Both the position numbers and the translations under genes were made by a program. This document shows positions 24,335 to 37,270 of a stretch of DNA of 64,000 bases, in pieces (position 1 is the stretch's first letter; every line of letters starts with the position of its first letter). Origin of the DNA: Paragyromitra xinjiangensis (lineage: Eukaryota; Ascomycota; Pezizomycetes; Pezizales; Discinaceae). Location of the stretch: assembly GCA_038503065.1 (NCBI GenBank), contig JBCAMK010000006.1:248001-312000 (forward strand), given 5' to 3'. The notes under the pieces are model-generated. The model did not search any database. It was not told the DNA's origin and saw only the letters and a program-made list of their open reading frames with translations.

Positions 24335-26035
24335 TTATATCAATTTACAAACTTCATCACTTAAGATCATCTTTGCTACCACAACAAAGCCACCGATAGC
24401 CCCAATAGACATCCCTAACACAGGTATAAGAAGTGTAACTATGTTTGAGATTCTCTTACGTGTTGAACCTATTGACTTCCAACCATCCAATAAAGCCATA
24501 TCTTTCCAATGAGCCTTCTCAAGAGCCAGTCCTAAGCTTCCACAAACTTGGCCAACAACAATCCACAACATCATCCACAATCGCTGACTTTTGCTGCTCT
24601 GGCCTGGCTCGAAATTCGTCAATAATTTAATGATGATGTATGGTGCGGCTATCGTTAACGCCCCAATAAGAAAGACTAGCGCTCGTAAGAGGTTCTCCTC
24701 CACATTTGGCCGTATCCACGACTGTATCGTATTAGCGAATATTTGTTTCACCTATCGATTTAGGGACTAACCCGGCTTGGTCTATTTGGCCCTACAGCAC
24801 GACCCCCAAAATTACCATAAGCCACTCCAACAGCACCAGTTATCAACTTTTCCATTTCCTCCAGATTATTTTGAAGGCGATTAGAGACTTCGTCAGCTGG
24901 GTTCGCCATTAATAAACCTTCACTCGACTCCCCTCCCCGGACCGTACTCTCTGTCGTGGTGACTCTGGCCCCTAGGCCTAGAGGCCCTCGTAACTGGCTA
25001 CCCGATTTCACTGCTCTGCCGGCGTCTTCCCCTCTTCCCTTGTATATTACTATAAACAACGAAGGGTACTGAGGTGCAAATGTAGAGGCCAAGAGATTTG
25101 TCAAGGACATCAGGACGTATGGTATGACCGACAGTGAATATGCCGCATAGCCGAATCTGTCAAACTGGTGTCCACGCGCTTCGTATAGTTCAATTGAACT
25201 ATAGAGAATCTGTAGGACTGCGGCAGCAGGCTTTAAAATACTGTAGTTACAAGAAAGTTTCAGCCGCTTCACGGACCGGTAGCCAGGCTCTATCAATGGT
25301 TTTACAGTAAACCACTCTGGTACTTTTACCAGCTCGTATGGTAGAGTTGGCACCCGGTCTTTCTTTGGGTATTGACCATGTACTTCGGTTATTCGAGGTG
25401 ATATTAACTCTCGGATGTGTGATATTGGCTCTCTGACGTGAAACTGTTAGTGACTTATAGATTTCTTTATGGTGAGTGGTACCAAACCCTGCCGGATCGC
25501 CATGATAAGGGGCTACTACCGCGCAAAGCGCACCAGCCTTTCGTGCAGTTTGTAGAGCATCCCCTTCACTCCGCGGGAATTTATATATCTGTGTGAGAGC
25601 CCTGTGTATGCCAGAAAATGGCACGAATATGGTCAAAATGGTAGCTGTCATAGAAGGCCATGTGGTGTCACCCGGCCTCGTTATAACGGTGATAGCATGC
25701 AGCCCATAATTCAAGAGAAAGAATTTGACGACGTCTGTCCACTGGGCAGGCCTGCAAACTACCTGTCCGGCTGTTCCAGCAAGAAATTTGGTGGACGAGT
25801 TGAGACCTGGGTCAGAGTGGAAATCATTTGCGTGCATTTTTTTGTAAACAGCGGATAGGTATTTAGGCGCATGTAATTCCAAGAAGTGGAGAGCCGTATA
25901 CTGCTGCGTCTCAGACAACGTTGGGTGTTGCTTGGGTATTGGCGTTTTTAGGAAGCGAAGGGGAAACTTGGGGACGACACAGAGAGGATGTGAAGGGGTA
26001 TTAGGGGCTAGTAGGAGTAAGCTTGACAGAGTCAA
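24335..26035 (-). CDS. Multi-pass membrane protein of a fungal family, 5' end unclear
   Basis: Proposed exons are 26035-25520, 25443-24796 and 24751-24335. Introns are 76 nt and 44 nt, all phase 0, giving about 526 residues. Exon 1 carries a hydrophobic leader (SSLLLLAP), a CRPAQWTDVVKFFLLNY membrane segment and a second span. Exon 2 begins FHVREPISHIREL and has another span. Exon 3 has three spans near the C terminus. The layout is that of the uncharacterised fungal membrane proteins with a leader, a WxD-containing first span and a cluster of C-terminal spans. No in-frame ATG precedes the leader: the frame opens at a TAG inside the adjacent MITE (26049-26245) and the only starts are non-ATG. 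The first exon may therefore have been cut by that insertion, or begins upstream of it. Function unknown. Confidence 0.6.
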
Positions 26036-26048
26036 ACCTGGCTCTAGG

Positions 26049-26245
26049 TACCGTATATTCTCAATTATAACGAACGAGGCCAGGCTGAGACAGCAGGAAG
26101 AAAGTTCGTCCTAACTGGCTAAGTAACCGTGGAGGCTCAACAACTGGCATAACAATGGTAAGCACTTATCGCCTCAACTAGTAATAGTGCAGTTTGTCCT
26201 GTGGTCTCAGCCCGGCCCGTTTGTTATAGCTGAGATTATACGGTA
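26049..26245 (+). mobile_element. MITE, family B copy 1 (TA-flanked, CCGTATATTCTC ends)
   Basis: The left end is TA-CCGTATATTCTCAATTATA and the right end its inverse, with about 45 bp of inverted similarity that includes GAGGCCAGGCTGAGAC. A diverged copy in the same orientation lies at about 27886-28079. The element touches the 5' end of the membrane-protein gene. Confidence 0.75.
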
Positions 26246-26761
26246 GACTAAAGCACTCATATGCAGGTAACTATTATACCAACCTAGCGCTTGTAGAACC
26301 CTACCTCCCTTACTACTCCAATATCTCGTTTGTATTAAACGCGACCAGGCTAGGCCGTTTAAAATGACTTCATCAAAACCGACAAAGTTGCCCTTGAAGG
26401 GCCGAGAATTGATTCCCGAACCACCGAATCACTTCCCCAAAGCGGAGATTTTTATTTAAGGATTTCGACCTTGCCCAGCTAGAGTAAAAGTTCGTCTCAT
26501 GGGGAATGTCAGGAGCTAGATGGTCCTCCGTTACAACGTGTAGCAAATGGACCAATCAACGCTGCACGGTTCCGATCAACACAACATATCAAACATACAT
26601 GTAAACACCATCATACCTTCGGAAAAGCGGCCCCAGTAGCCTTGCAGCCCTTATTCTCTTTCCAAACCGCCATCTATTAGCCAATGCCATGGAATCGCCA
26701 TGGATTTATTAGCTAGTTTGAAGCACCTAGTAGTCTATAAGCGGCAATGGGGGTCCTAGCA

Positions 26762-26877
26762 CAATAGAAACTTTGCGCAAACAAATCCAGCCCCGATTTC
26801 CAGCGATTTGATTGGTGCCGATCAACCTCTGATTGGACAAAAACCAGGGCTGACTTAAAAGCGCAAAGTCTCTATTG
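26762..26877. mobile_element. Short inverted-repeat element, 116 bp
   Basis: The ends CAATAGAAACTTTGCGC and GCGCAAAGTCTCTATTG are inverted with one mismatch. Weaker inverted similarity continues inward (CCAGCCC against GGGCTGA; TGATTGG against CCAATCA). There is no coding capacity. It is most likely a MITE of a third family. Confidence 0.6.
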
Positions 26878-27885
26878 AGGAACGCGTAATCTATCTCCCC
26901 TTAGGATCGGCATGCCGCAACCAATTAGAAGTAACATGTCATAAGTGTTATACATCGGCAAATGCATCACTTGTATAGATAGTGTTCAGCAAATTTGATT
27001 AGAGTACCTACTCGCGTAGAAAGTCATACTTGTCTCGGAATGCGTGAATTGGCTTCATGTCGTAGCCTAGCGCAAGAGCAGAAAGCGAAAATACAGTAAA
27101 TCAGATACCGGGGCAGCCACGCCCGCTGAAGGTAGCAACAAAGCGAAACGGCCATTGGCCATTCATAGCTGTAACTCTAATCTTATGTTGAGAACGGTAG
27201 GACGCTGGCTTTTGCAAAGATGCGTAAGCTGGGATACACTACATGTAACTCCACTGACGTCCAGCTCGTACAAACAGATTTGTAACGATTGTAAAAGTGA
27301 CCGAGACTGAAGGAGAAAACATATCTGGGTCCCGCTGTGCGTGGGTGGTTGTCTGTCGGCTTCTCCGGCTTTGAAGTAACTTATTTGTGATATATGATAT
27401 GAACCATGTTTACCCGCAAGACCATGAACTTACTTCCTCAATCAGGAATAATGCAACTCCTTCCATAGCCTAGAAAAATCCTGCCTCCTATAACGCTCCC
27501 CCAGACTATGATTTCGTGATGCATTAACCCTAACCCTATAACATTAATCATGTTCCCAGCACTGACCTATATTCTAAGACCCCTAAATCACGAATTGAGC
27601 CTCCAGTTCTTGTAATTCGATCCTTGCCCACACTTTAGAAACCTAACTCGGGTGGTGATTCAAGTCATCTTCAGGAACCTTAGTGTAACTCTAGCCAATC
27701 TTCGCTCGTGCATATTCCCGGGATCTTACTCACATTCGGTCTTGCGCATTCAGACCTGTCACCTGTCACAACCGTCTCGTTGTGCTTGTGCCTCTGAGGA
27801 TGTGTAACCCCACACGTAGGCAGAAGATAATGATCTCCACTCACGCCCGCCAGACGAGCGATCCTCACGCTAGCGTGCTTCTGCC

Positions 27886-28079
27886 TGGTATCTATGATGG
27901 GCGGGGCCGAGCTGAGACTGCAAGAAGAAAGTTCATCCTAACTGGCTAGATAAACGTAGAGGCTCAACAACCAGCATCAATAATGGTAGGCACCCTATCG
28001 CCTCAGCTAGTGATAGTGCAATTCTATCTTGAGGTTTCAGCCCAGCCCCGTTCGTTATAATTGAGAATACCGTATGGTA
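27886..28079 (+). mobile_element. MITE, family B copy 2 (diverged)
   Basis: It aligns along its length with 26049-26245, sharing for example AAGAAAGTTC, CCTAACTGGCTA, GAGGCTCAACAAC and ATCGCCTCA. The right terminal repeat is well kept; the left is degraded. Confidence 0.65.
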
Positions 28080-28658
28080 TGCGAGCGATGGTGCTTATTT
28101 GCGCCGCTTGTGGGGTGGGGTAGGTTAATCATATAATTGACGCTGGAAATGATCATAGAGGGCTATATCTTCGAGCAATATTTGTAATGTAATCAGCTGT
28201 GATGGACCATCCCCGAGTTCTCTCCAGAGTTAGCTATTCGTAATCCTAGAACCCAATTTAATCAAACCGCTTTTTTTTACTCCATGGCCATTTCAATAAG
28301 TAACGTCAAGGAAAGCACACCAATATGGCCAGCATCCATAATACTCCTCAAGACGCGGTAGACATAGGCGCCTGAGAAGCCTGAGCCCCATGAAAATTGC
28401 CGCAAAAAGCAAGGTGCTCATTTGTAAGGAATATGCCCTCGGGTGGGAGCTTCTCTAACGGATTCCGCTGCTTCAGCAAACCAGCCAGCCAGCATCAAGA
28501 GCTCCTCCGAAATCATAGCGAGAAACCACTTGAAGAGTTGATGGAAGGATGCTGTTATCATCTGATCTGGTCAGACTGAAAAAGTGGCAGAGAGGTATGG
28601 GGGATAGCGGGTCGACGGTTTTGAGTTTCTCAGTGAAGCTGCTGTTACGAAAGTGCTG

Positions 28659-29223
28659 TTAAGTATTCTCGATGGATTGAAAAGGAGTAGAATCTGAAGC
28701 GAGGCCATGCGATTTTGGGAGCAGGGCGAATGAGGCAGGATTTGAGGAAGATATCGAAGACCTTAATGTGGTGGTCGAGGGATTGATCCCTAATTCGCTA
28801 GATTCGATATCTCGATAGGGAGAAGAAACGGATGTCTGATCCACCACGACGAAATTCGGAATTCTTATTTTAGCATTCGGTTTCGGGGGTTCCAACAACC
28901 TTACACCGTACGCCGGCGTCATATCGATTGTAATTGCGCGGATGGTGGAATAATGAAGGCGACGAGAAAGGGGGGTCATTGTTGACTAGCGGTTCTTCCT
29001 GTATGATTAAAAACAGCTTCGTGCCACGACCAGAGTGTTTCGGGAGGATGACGAAGATTTCGCGGTCGCGAATTAGTTTGGATGAGAGACTGGTAAGCAA
29101 CTTGAAGTGGGGCACAGCTTCTCGGCGATCTCTATCCGACCTAGTTCTATATCTTCTTAGTTTCTGGGCTCTAAGAGGGTAAAAAGGTGGTACATACTCG
29201 AATTTTGGGATCGTCTTTAACAA
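28659..29223 (-). CDS. Doubtful hypothetical gene, two overlapping frames
   Basis: Two minus-strand frames overlap at 28870-28979. The upstream frame (no ATG, opens after a stop) ends VVGTPETEC; the downstream frame begins with an ATG and is Ser/Pro-rich. They could be one gene joined by an intron or split by a frameshift, or noise. No family is recognised and no clean splice pair is evident. Confidence 0.25.
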
Positions 29224-31482
29224 AGAGTTGAGACTTTGTCAGGGGAAGGATAAACTCCCGGGTGGGTTCGGATGATCCATACATAGATGGGGAAACTGAT
29301 GGTATTTCAATAGGGAGGTGGAGGTGTACTCTAGTTGGTGACAAGGAATTGAGAAGGCTAACGTGCTACACTTGATTTGACTGCAGATCCAGCCAGAACC
29401 CAAGCGCTCAAGGGAAGGAGTTACGGGTCGTGCCGAAGTTCATAAGTCTCCAGAGGCTTCTGAAAGCAGAGGAATCAAGAAATAAATTATCACAGCGATG
29501 AATTTATTTAAAACTAGGAATAAATGCACTCCGTGACTAGAGCTATATGTATGTAATATGCTGCGTGTAAACCTAAACCTGGACAAGGTAGATACCGAAG
29601 TCACCATTTATTTCCCCAAAGGTTCAATTCCATGCCTCTAGGCTATCTTGTTTTTCCTGAGCCATCTGGCTGGCCGTGGAGGTTAGGTGGTCAGCCTAAC
29701 AGGTTTAAGCCCGCGCCTACCACCACCATATGACATGGGATTTCTCCTGCCCCGTTCGTTTCCTTTGCGGAAGCGAAGAGGTGAGAGAAGTCGGCCGGGT
29801 AGCCAGAGTGATAATTTATGACCCACCGCCTCGCTTAACGTCTGCTCGGTATTCCCCTAGAATCGAGAATAAGGTAAAAGAAAGGCCGGGAGAATATAGA
29901 TGGAGCCTAAGAGTGATAGGAAAGTCCTCTCGGTAGCAGAAAGAAACTTGAAATTTGGTTTTGCCGAGACACGTCCGAGAGCAACCCTACAGTATCCTAG
30001 CACTAGGCTCGTTCCCATCCCCACCTACCATAGGTTGCTCCTACGGTGCGCAGCAAGCTGCGCAAAAAGGGGCTGGGCACGAGACTATCCTAGCACTTAC
30101 AGGACCTATATTTGTGGAAAAGAACATTATTGTCGGAGCCTTCAGGTTGCAGCCAGGTGGTATTGGTAATCTAATCTAATCTTCAAGTCAGCCCGATTCG
30201 AAGTTCCTCAAGGTTAGGGTTTAGGCGAAAGAAAGGAGGTTCGGCACAGCCCCACCAACGTTCCCTGATGTCACGAAAAGGCTCAACTACGCGGTGGAGA
30301 CTCGCCTAGGGGAGAGTTGCGTGGTTACCGCACAACATTATCGGATTCCGCGGGCGGGCATTATGCATGTTGGAAGCATGTTCCGCTGAACTGCTGTGAT
30401 AAATATCGATACCTGGAACGCATGAGACGATATTGCCTCGGGGCCCGATAGTGTGCATAAATCGCACTTATTTTGCTTGTCTGGCTAATGGGAAACCGGG
30501 TACCCTGGTGTTGGGAAAGCCTTTGTTGTTGGCGCAGGCTCTGTTACTCGGAAGCCTGGCAGGGACCTGGGCGAGGGATCAGGGGAGTCTCTGAGTAGGG
30601 AAGGAACAAAAACTTCTGTGAGTACCAAGTCAGATTCGGATGTTACTATGCCTTAGAATAAAGGAGGTTTTTTTTCCTTCTGTGCCTACACTATTGCGAC
30701 AGTTGGGATGCTCCTGTTGGTGGCGTAACCTTAAGTTTAAGCGTAGGGGATAATCGAGCAAGGATACGTGTTCCTCGAAATGGAAGTCTATCGGTGTTGT
30801 GGGAAAAAGTTGCGGGAGTAACCCAGGGAGCCTAAGAATTCCCCAAACGCATAGATCATCTACAGTACGTATCCCATAGTCCGGTAAAGCTGACTCCTCT
30901 GCAAAAGGAGTCTCTGTTGTTGGTGAGGTTTCAGTTAACTCTGTGTTGAGCCACAGCATACAGGGGGGTCAGCATTTTTTACCGGATTATGGGATACGCT
31001 GTTAAGTGTAAGTAATTTTGTTTCTTTATAGGGGTTTCTTCTAGGGGTCTGGAGGATGCTTCTAGGGAATTTTCAAATGGCCTACTACTTATCGCAGTCC
31101 ACTCTACGGTACTCTGCGAATTTCATCCGGACCTGTATTTCCTGCAATCGAAAGGCGTGGAAGAGATTGATTGGTTGTAGGGCTGGTTGTGGCGGATAAT
31201 GTGGTGTGTGGTAAATCATCTTCCTGAAAGAGCCTACCGCCTAGCTGACGAGGCTAATCTGCTGGGACTCACCTATTTCTAATCCCTATTTTCGATGGGT
31301 GGGCCTTACTGAAGAATACAAACGCTATGTTCTGTTGCTCGTGTTCCGATCGCATTAGTTGGAAAATGGAAAGCGGGGCTCTGCTCTCCTCCCCTACTCT
31401 ATAACCGAACCCTTCATCCAACATCATCAACCGTTACTCTATTAACAACCACCCAGTTTAAAAACAATTCGTAAGGCGATCA
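29224..31482. other. Stretch without a confident gene, ending in a promoter region
   Basis: No supportable gene; a 109-codon minus-strand frame at 30630-30959 has no recognisable motif. A telomere-like GGTTAGGGTTT is near 30210. The last 100 bases are a CT-rich leader with short AACATCATCAACC runs, typical just upstream of fungal start codons, and lead into the kinase-ankyrin gene. Confidence 0.4.
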
Positions 31483-34400
31483 ATGGCGGCTCATATTCCG
31501 AAGCTCGATCACTATAAACTAGAAACGGAGTTTTGCGATGGCTCTGTGGTGCATACGACTTATGAATGGAAGTTTTCGACTAGGGAACTGAAGGAATCAT
31601 CGATATGGGAATGTCAGAGAAAGATAGGTTCCGGTGGGTTTGGGAGTGTATGGCTTGAGAAGGAAAAGGGGACAGGTCAGCTTAGAGCTGTGAAGAGGCT
31701 AGATCGGGGGATGTTGCCGGAGATAGGTTTCACGCAGGAGCTACTAGCTTTGATTAGACTGAAAGACGTGAGTACCCCCCAGGACATTTCTATGTTATTT
31801 ATATTGATGAATTGACGCTACAAGCCTGTATAGCATGAGCATCTTTTCGTTAATTTCTCGGGCTGGTACGAAAATCAACGCGACATATTTCTCGCGATGG
31901 AGTACATCGAGTATGGAGACTTAAGCGAATATATCAAGGACCCCCGGAAAGGAAGAATGGAGGCACCGGAGATTACCAAACAAATTTTGGAAGGACTAGA
32001 AGTTCTGCATGGGAAGGGAATCTGCCATCGCGACCTCAAGCCACAGGTTAGTACTTAAATTCCTGATAATTTTTTTCTCGGGGGAGGGTGGGGGAACTCG
32101 CGAGAAACCTTTACGTTCCGGGCAGTCTATCTCCCCCGTAAGGCGGGGTTTCTTTCCCTCTACCCCACTCTCCCACGACTTATCCCCTGTCAGGACAGAT
32201 CTTCCCTCTGAAATCCCCCCCCCCAATCCCCCAAGGCGTTAGAGCGATCCTCATACTCCCCTGATCTTGGCAGCCCTGGAACAAACACTAGACTTAGGCT
32301 CACACAAACTGAGTGCAGAACGTCCTCATCGCCTCTCTGGATCCGATTTGGGTTAAAATCGCAGATTTTGGAGCGTGCAAACGAGCAAAAGGCACCGTTT
32401 TACGGACTCGGTGTGGAACCGAAGGCTACATAGCTCCAGAAATACAAGGAGCAATCCCTCGAAAGCTCAGAAGGGTAGAAGAGCTCACCCACGCTTTGGA
32501 TATATGGTCATTGGGTTGTCTAGTGCACGAGCTTTTAACATCTCAAACACCATTCCTTGAAAGCTATGAGCCTCATGAGATTTCTGAAATGGTGGAATTG
32601 GGTATCACAGCCGAATCCGAACTTGATATGAATGCCTTTTTCGCGTATTGCGGTGGCATAACCGACTTCCCATCCGATGTTTTACGGAAGTTCCACGCGA
32701 GCGAAGAAGCAATAAACTTCGTCAAGAGTTTGTTGACTGCGATTCCGGAGGCCCGACCAACAGCAACGGCCGCTTTGCAAATCCCATGGGTGGCAAAGAA
32801 TAAATACAAAGGCGACCTGTGCGAGAACCTGGAACGCGAATTTTCGGTTTTAGGGGTCGATTTGAGTCTGAGTGATAAATGGAAGGGAGCATTGAAAAGA
32901 ACGGCCCACAAGTCAGACATCATGCAATTCCTACCTATTTCAACCTCCGAAAAGTTTCCAGCTCTTTTGCAGCAAGCGGTAGAGAAGGGACTTAATACTG
33001 TTGTTTTAATGCTACTGAAGTCCCCAGCCAGCGAATCGATTCATCACTCAACCTGGGGACGGTTATTACACCAGGCAATCGAGAAGAAACGCATCGATAC
33101 CATGAACCTGCTCCTTGCCGACAGGATAGAAATCGATGCCCTAGTCGATGGCCGAACAGCACTACAAACAATGTCTGAACGCGGGTGTGTTGACACGGTA
33201 AAACTACTCTTGGAGAAAAATGCCGACGTAAATACCAGAGTAAGCCCCCGCGGGAGTCCAACACCACTACAATTGGCGGCTGATAACGGTCACAACGATG
33301 TGGTGAAATTACTCTTAGGATGGGGAGCCGAAATCGATACCAAAACGACCACTAGAAACGGTCTAAGGACATTGCAAGTAGCAGCTAAGGACAACGATAT
33401 CACCACGGTGAAGCGGCTCTTGGATAAGAAGGTTGTTGGTAGCGCCAAAGTACCAATAGATATTCGGACAACATTGCAAGCACTAGCTGAGAGTGGTGAA
33501 ACTGATCTTGTGAGAATGCTGTTGTGCAAGGGGACTAACGATAACGCCGGAACATCTTCACGGTATAGTGGGACGGCATTGCAAACGGCGGCTCGGGAAG
33601 GACACATCGATATGGCGATGCTGCTGTTAGCCTATGAATCTCAGGCTGAAATCAACGCTGATGCAAGCGATGATGATTGCCGGACAGCGTTGCAAGAGGC
33701 AGTTGGGAATGGGCACATCGACATGACAAAGCTGCTCTTATATAATGGGGCAAATGTCAACGCCAAAGCAAGAAGTAATAATGGCCAAACAGCGCTGCAG
33801 GTTGCAGCTGAGTGTGGGCATATCGACATGGCAAGGCTGCTCTTAGACAGCGAGGCAGACGTCAACGCTGAAGTAGGCGATGAGGGTGGTCGGACAGCAC
33901 TGCAAGCGGCAGCTGAGAATGGGCATATCGACATGGCAAGGCTGTTCTTAGACAACAAGGCAGACGTCAACGCTAAAGCAGGCAATGAGCGTGGTCGGAC
34001 AGCACTGCAAGCGGCAGCTGAGAATGGGCATATCGACATGGCAAGACTGTTCTTAGACAACAAGGCAGACGTCAACGCTAAAGCAGGCAATGGGTGTGGT
34101 CGGACAGCACTGCAAGCGGCAGCTGAGAATGGGCATATCGACATGGCAAGGCTGTTCTTAGACAACAAGGCAGACGTCAACGCTAGAGCAAGCTATCGGG
34201 GTGGTCGGACAGCACTGCAAGCGGCAGCTGAGAATGGACATATCGACATGGCAAGGCTTCTCTTAGGCAACGAGGCAGACGTCAACGCTAGAGCAAGCTA
34301 TGAGTATGGTCGGACAGCACTGCAAGCGGCAGCTGAGAATGGGCATATCGACATGGCAAGGCTACTCCTAGACAACAAGGCAGACGTCAACGCTGGAGCA

Positions 34401-35573
34401 AGCTATCGGGGTGATCGGACAGCACTGCAAGCGGCAGCTGAAAATGGGCATATCGACATGGCAAGGCTACTCCTAGACAACGAGGCAGACGTCAACGCTA
34501 AAGCAGGCAATGAGCGTGGTCGGACAGCACTGCAAGCGGCAGCTAAAAATGGGCATATCGACATGGCAAGGCTGTTCTTAGAAAACAAGGCGGACGTCAA
34601 CGCTGAAGCAAGATATCGGGGTGGTCGGACAGCACTGCAAGCGGCAGCTGAGAATGGGCATATCGACATGGCAAGGCTGCTCTTAGGCAACGAGGCAGAC
34701 GTCAACGCTGAAGCAGTCTATGAGGATGGCCGGACAGCACTGCAAGCGGCAGCTGAGAATGGGCATATCGACATGGCAAGGCTACTCCTAGACAACAAGG
34801 CAGACGTCAACGCTAGAGCAGGCTATCGGGGTGGTCAGACAGCACTGCAAGCGGCAGCTGAAAATGGGCATATCGACATGGCAAGGCTACTCCTAGACAG
34901 CGAGGCAGACGTCAACGCTGGAGCAAGCTTTGAGGGTGGTCGGACAACACTGCAAGCGGCAGCTAAAAATAGGCATATCGACATGGCAAGGCTGCTCTTA
35001 GACAACGACGCAGACGTCAACGCTAAACCAAACTCTTGGGACGGTCGGACAGCACTGCAAGCGGCAGCTGAGAATGGACATATCGACATGGCAAGGCTTC
35101 TCTTAGGCAACGAGGCAGACGTCAACGCTAGAGCAAGCTATGAGTATGGTCGGACAGCACTGCAAGCGGCAGCTGAGAATGGGCATATCGACATGGCAAG
35201 GCTACTCCTAGACAACGAGGCAGACGTCAACGCTGGAGCAAGCTATCGGGGTGGTCGGACAGCACTGCAAGCGGCAGCTGAAAATGGGCATATCGACATG
35301 GCAAGGCTTCTCTTAGGCAACGAGGCAAACGTCAACGCTAGAGCAAGCTATGAGTATGGCCGGACAGCACTGCAAGCGGCAGCTGAGAATGGGCATATCG
35401 ACATGGCAAGGCTGCTGTTAGACAACGACGCAGAAGTCAACGCTAAAGCAAGTGGTGAGGATGGCCGGACAGCACTGCAAACGGCAGCTAAAAATGGGCA
35501 TATCGAGATGAAAAAGCTGCTCTTACACTATCAGATAAATTCCAACGCGAAAGCTAGCAAATACCATACCTAG
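31483..35573 (+). CDS. Protein kinase with about 24 ankyrin repeats
   Basis: Exons are 31483-31767, 31834-32046 and 32319-35573, all phase 0, giving 1,250 residues. The intron boundaries are fixed by the kinase motifs: exon 2 ends HRDLKPQ and exon 3 opens NVLI. Kinase landmarks are the glycine loop GSGGFGSVW, the VAIK-type lysine in RAVKRL, the alpha-C Glu in FTQELLAL, HRDLKPQN, ADFGACKR, YIAPE and DIWSLGCLVHELL, so all catalytic residues are present and the kinase should be active. From about residue 370 ankyrin repeats follow. The first eight or so are diverged. From residue 690 to the end are 16 units of exactly 35 residues (105 nt), nearly identical in DNA and differing mainly at the last five residues of each unit and at two helix positions. 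Highly similar repeats of this kind mark fungal receptors that evolve by repeat shuffling. It probably acts in cytosolic recognition and signalling (inference). Intron 2 is long (272 nt). Confidence 0.93.
33888..35572 (+). repeat. 16-unit tandem array of 105-bp ankyrin-coding repeats
   Basis: The period is 105 nt (35 codons) throughout, with CGGACAGCACTGCAAGCGGC recurring at exact spacing. Units also show a two-unit pattern, with YRG-type and YEY-type tips alternating, suggesting duplication of 210-bp blocks. Because the period is a multiple of three, the antisense strand also stays open for long stretches; those frames are shadows. Confidence 0.95.
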
Positions 35574-37270
35574 CCCAGGCGATAGTGGCTTTGGAATGAT
35601 AAAGTTACTTATAGAAGCCAGCTACTGCCTCCAAACACGGCATGTGATGGGTTAATTCTATCCTACAACGTCGCCTAGTATCTCATCTATCGTGGCATCA
35701 AATTGGGCCCTTCAGGAATATATGCCGACTGGTTCGGGTTTCAGGATGTATCATAGCTGATGGCAAACTACTTAACCCGTGGACTGACGTCGAATTGAAT
35801 TATAATTTTATAACTCACAACATTTCCTCAGTTAGTTTGATGCAATAATCTCTCGGTATTTGTGCTTCGTTATCAATTTCATATTTCTTCATCTCTGCCG
35901 CATTTGGTTTTCATGTCTTTGGTTTGACCAGAAGGCAATTGTTTACTTAAATTGAGCAGTCTAGAACAAGTGGAATTTTATGCGCTAATGTCAAGCGTTG
36001 TTGTCTTCTATTCTATTTCTATTTCGTGCAATCAAAATTTGCCTTTTTACACTTGAGATATGGGAGCACGAAGTATCAGTTTTCATGACCGTGATTGTGG
36101 GATGGGGCTTGCATACTTCTGCATAATGCAGTACCAAAAATGGGGTGGATCTACTACCGTATTTTAGAAAATTCTGTATTAATTCTGGAGCGTTGCTGGA
36201 TTTGCTGATGAATCCCGTAGCACTACGGAATGAATCCAGCATTTTTAGAATACTGTAAAAATACTGTACCAATCGCACCCCCTCTTTTGGCACTATATTG
36301 TTAGAGATGCTTCCTAATACGTACGCAACGATAAGCTAGTGATCAGGTCATTGTGCGCCGACTGACGGTGCCAAGATTACTCACATCGTTCCAATCGGGC
36401 GACCAGAGAAACTAGGTGTATGTCCTAAGAAGACCATAATTCATATGGTTTGATTTTCTCCAATTCTCTGCGTTCTACACTATAAATTTTGATTAGATAT
36501 AATACTAAAATGATACGCTATCTAGTATACGACCCCACCGGCTTGTCGCCGGAGGATAGCTGCACACACCACCGATCGCATGAGATTAATGTGGATATAA
36601 GGACCGCGAACATTCCCCTTGTCACATCACCTGACTAGGGCATTTCCTTCATGAACCAAAGCATAAGAGGATCAAAATGATCCAGTTGCGACATCCCAGC
36701 AGTTTTAAGATCTGGGACAATACACTAAACTAACCTATTATTAGGTACTGTATCTAACAATGGGGAAATGTTGGTACCGTTAGAACGATGCATAAAGATC
36801 ACAATTGCGCCCTTTTTCCTATTAAGAGCTGACCCTTAGTCGCGAGTATGTACAGCACACGTTATCCCTTTATCTAGTACTGGGGTGGGGCGATAGTTGA
36901 ATCTAGACCACTAGGTAAACAAGGTAGGCTAGGGGTATCTGATGAAGTTCTAGGGCATTGTTAATGTCGCACTCTTTCCAGTCCCTTAGCATCAACGATA
37001 ACACCTAGTCCCACATGCCCCGTTAGCGAAAAGTTGACCCCGAGCCATCGAACTCTCTCACCCCTACAGACAAACGCGTCATCGATCTAGAAAGAAAACT
37101 CTGACTGGGGAAAGTTGAGAAATTGTCTTGGCGCGGGTTGCGTTTTGGTTTTCTAGTTCGGCCCGATTGGTTGTGTTTATGCTTATTAGTTCTGCCCCCA
37201 TGTATCCGAAAACAAGGGTGCAGGTTCACTAAACGTGACTCCCTGGTGAAGGGCTAAGCACAACACAGCA
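35574..37270. other. Gene-free stretch
   Basis: No gene seen. An imperfect foldback lies at about 36120-36285: TGCTGGATT pairs with AATCCAGCA around CCGTAGCACTACGG. It looks like a short inverted-repeat element. Confidence 0.4.

Noticed and set aside
33641..35125. Long minus-strand frames antisense to the ankyrin array (179, 100 and 96 codons)
   Set aside because: They are low-complexity shadows that stay open only because the 105-bp repeat period is a multiple of three.
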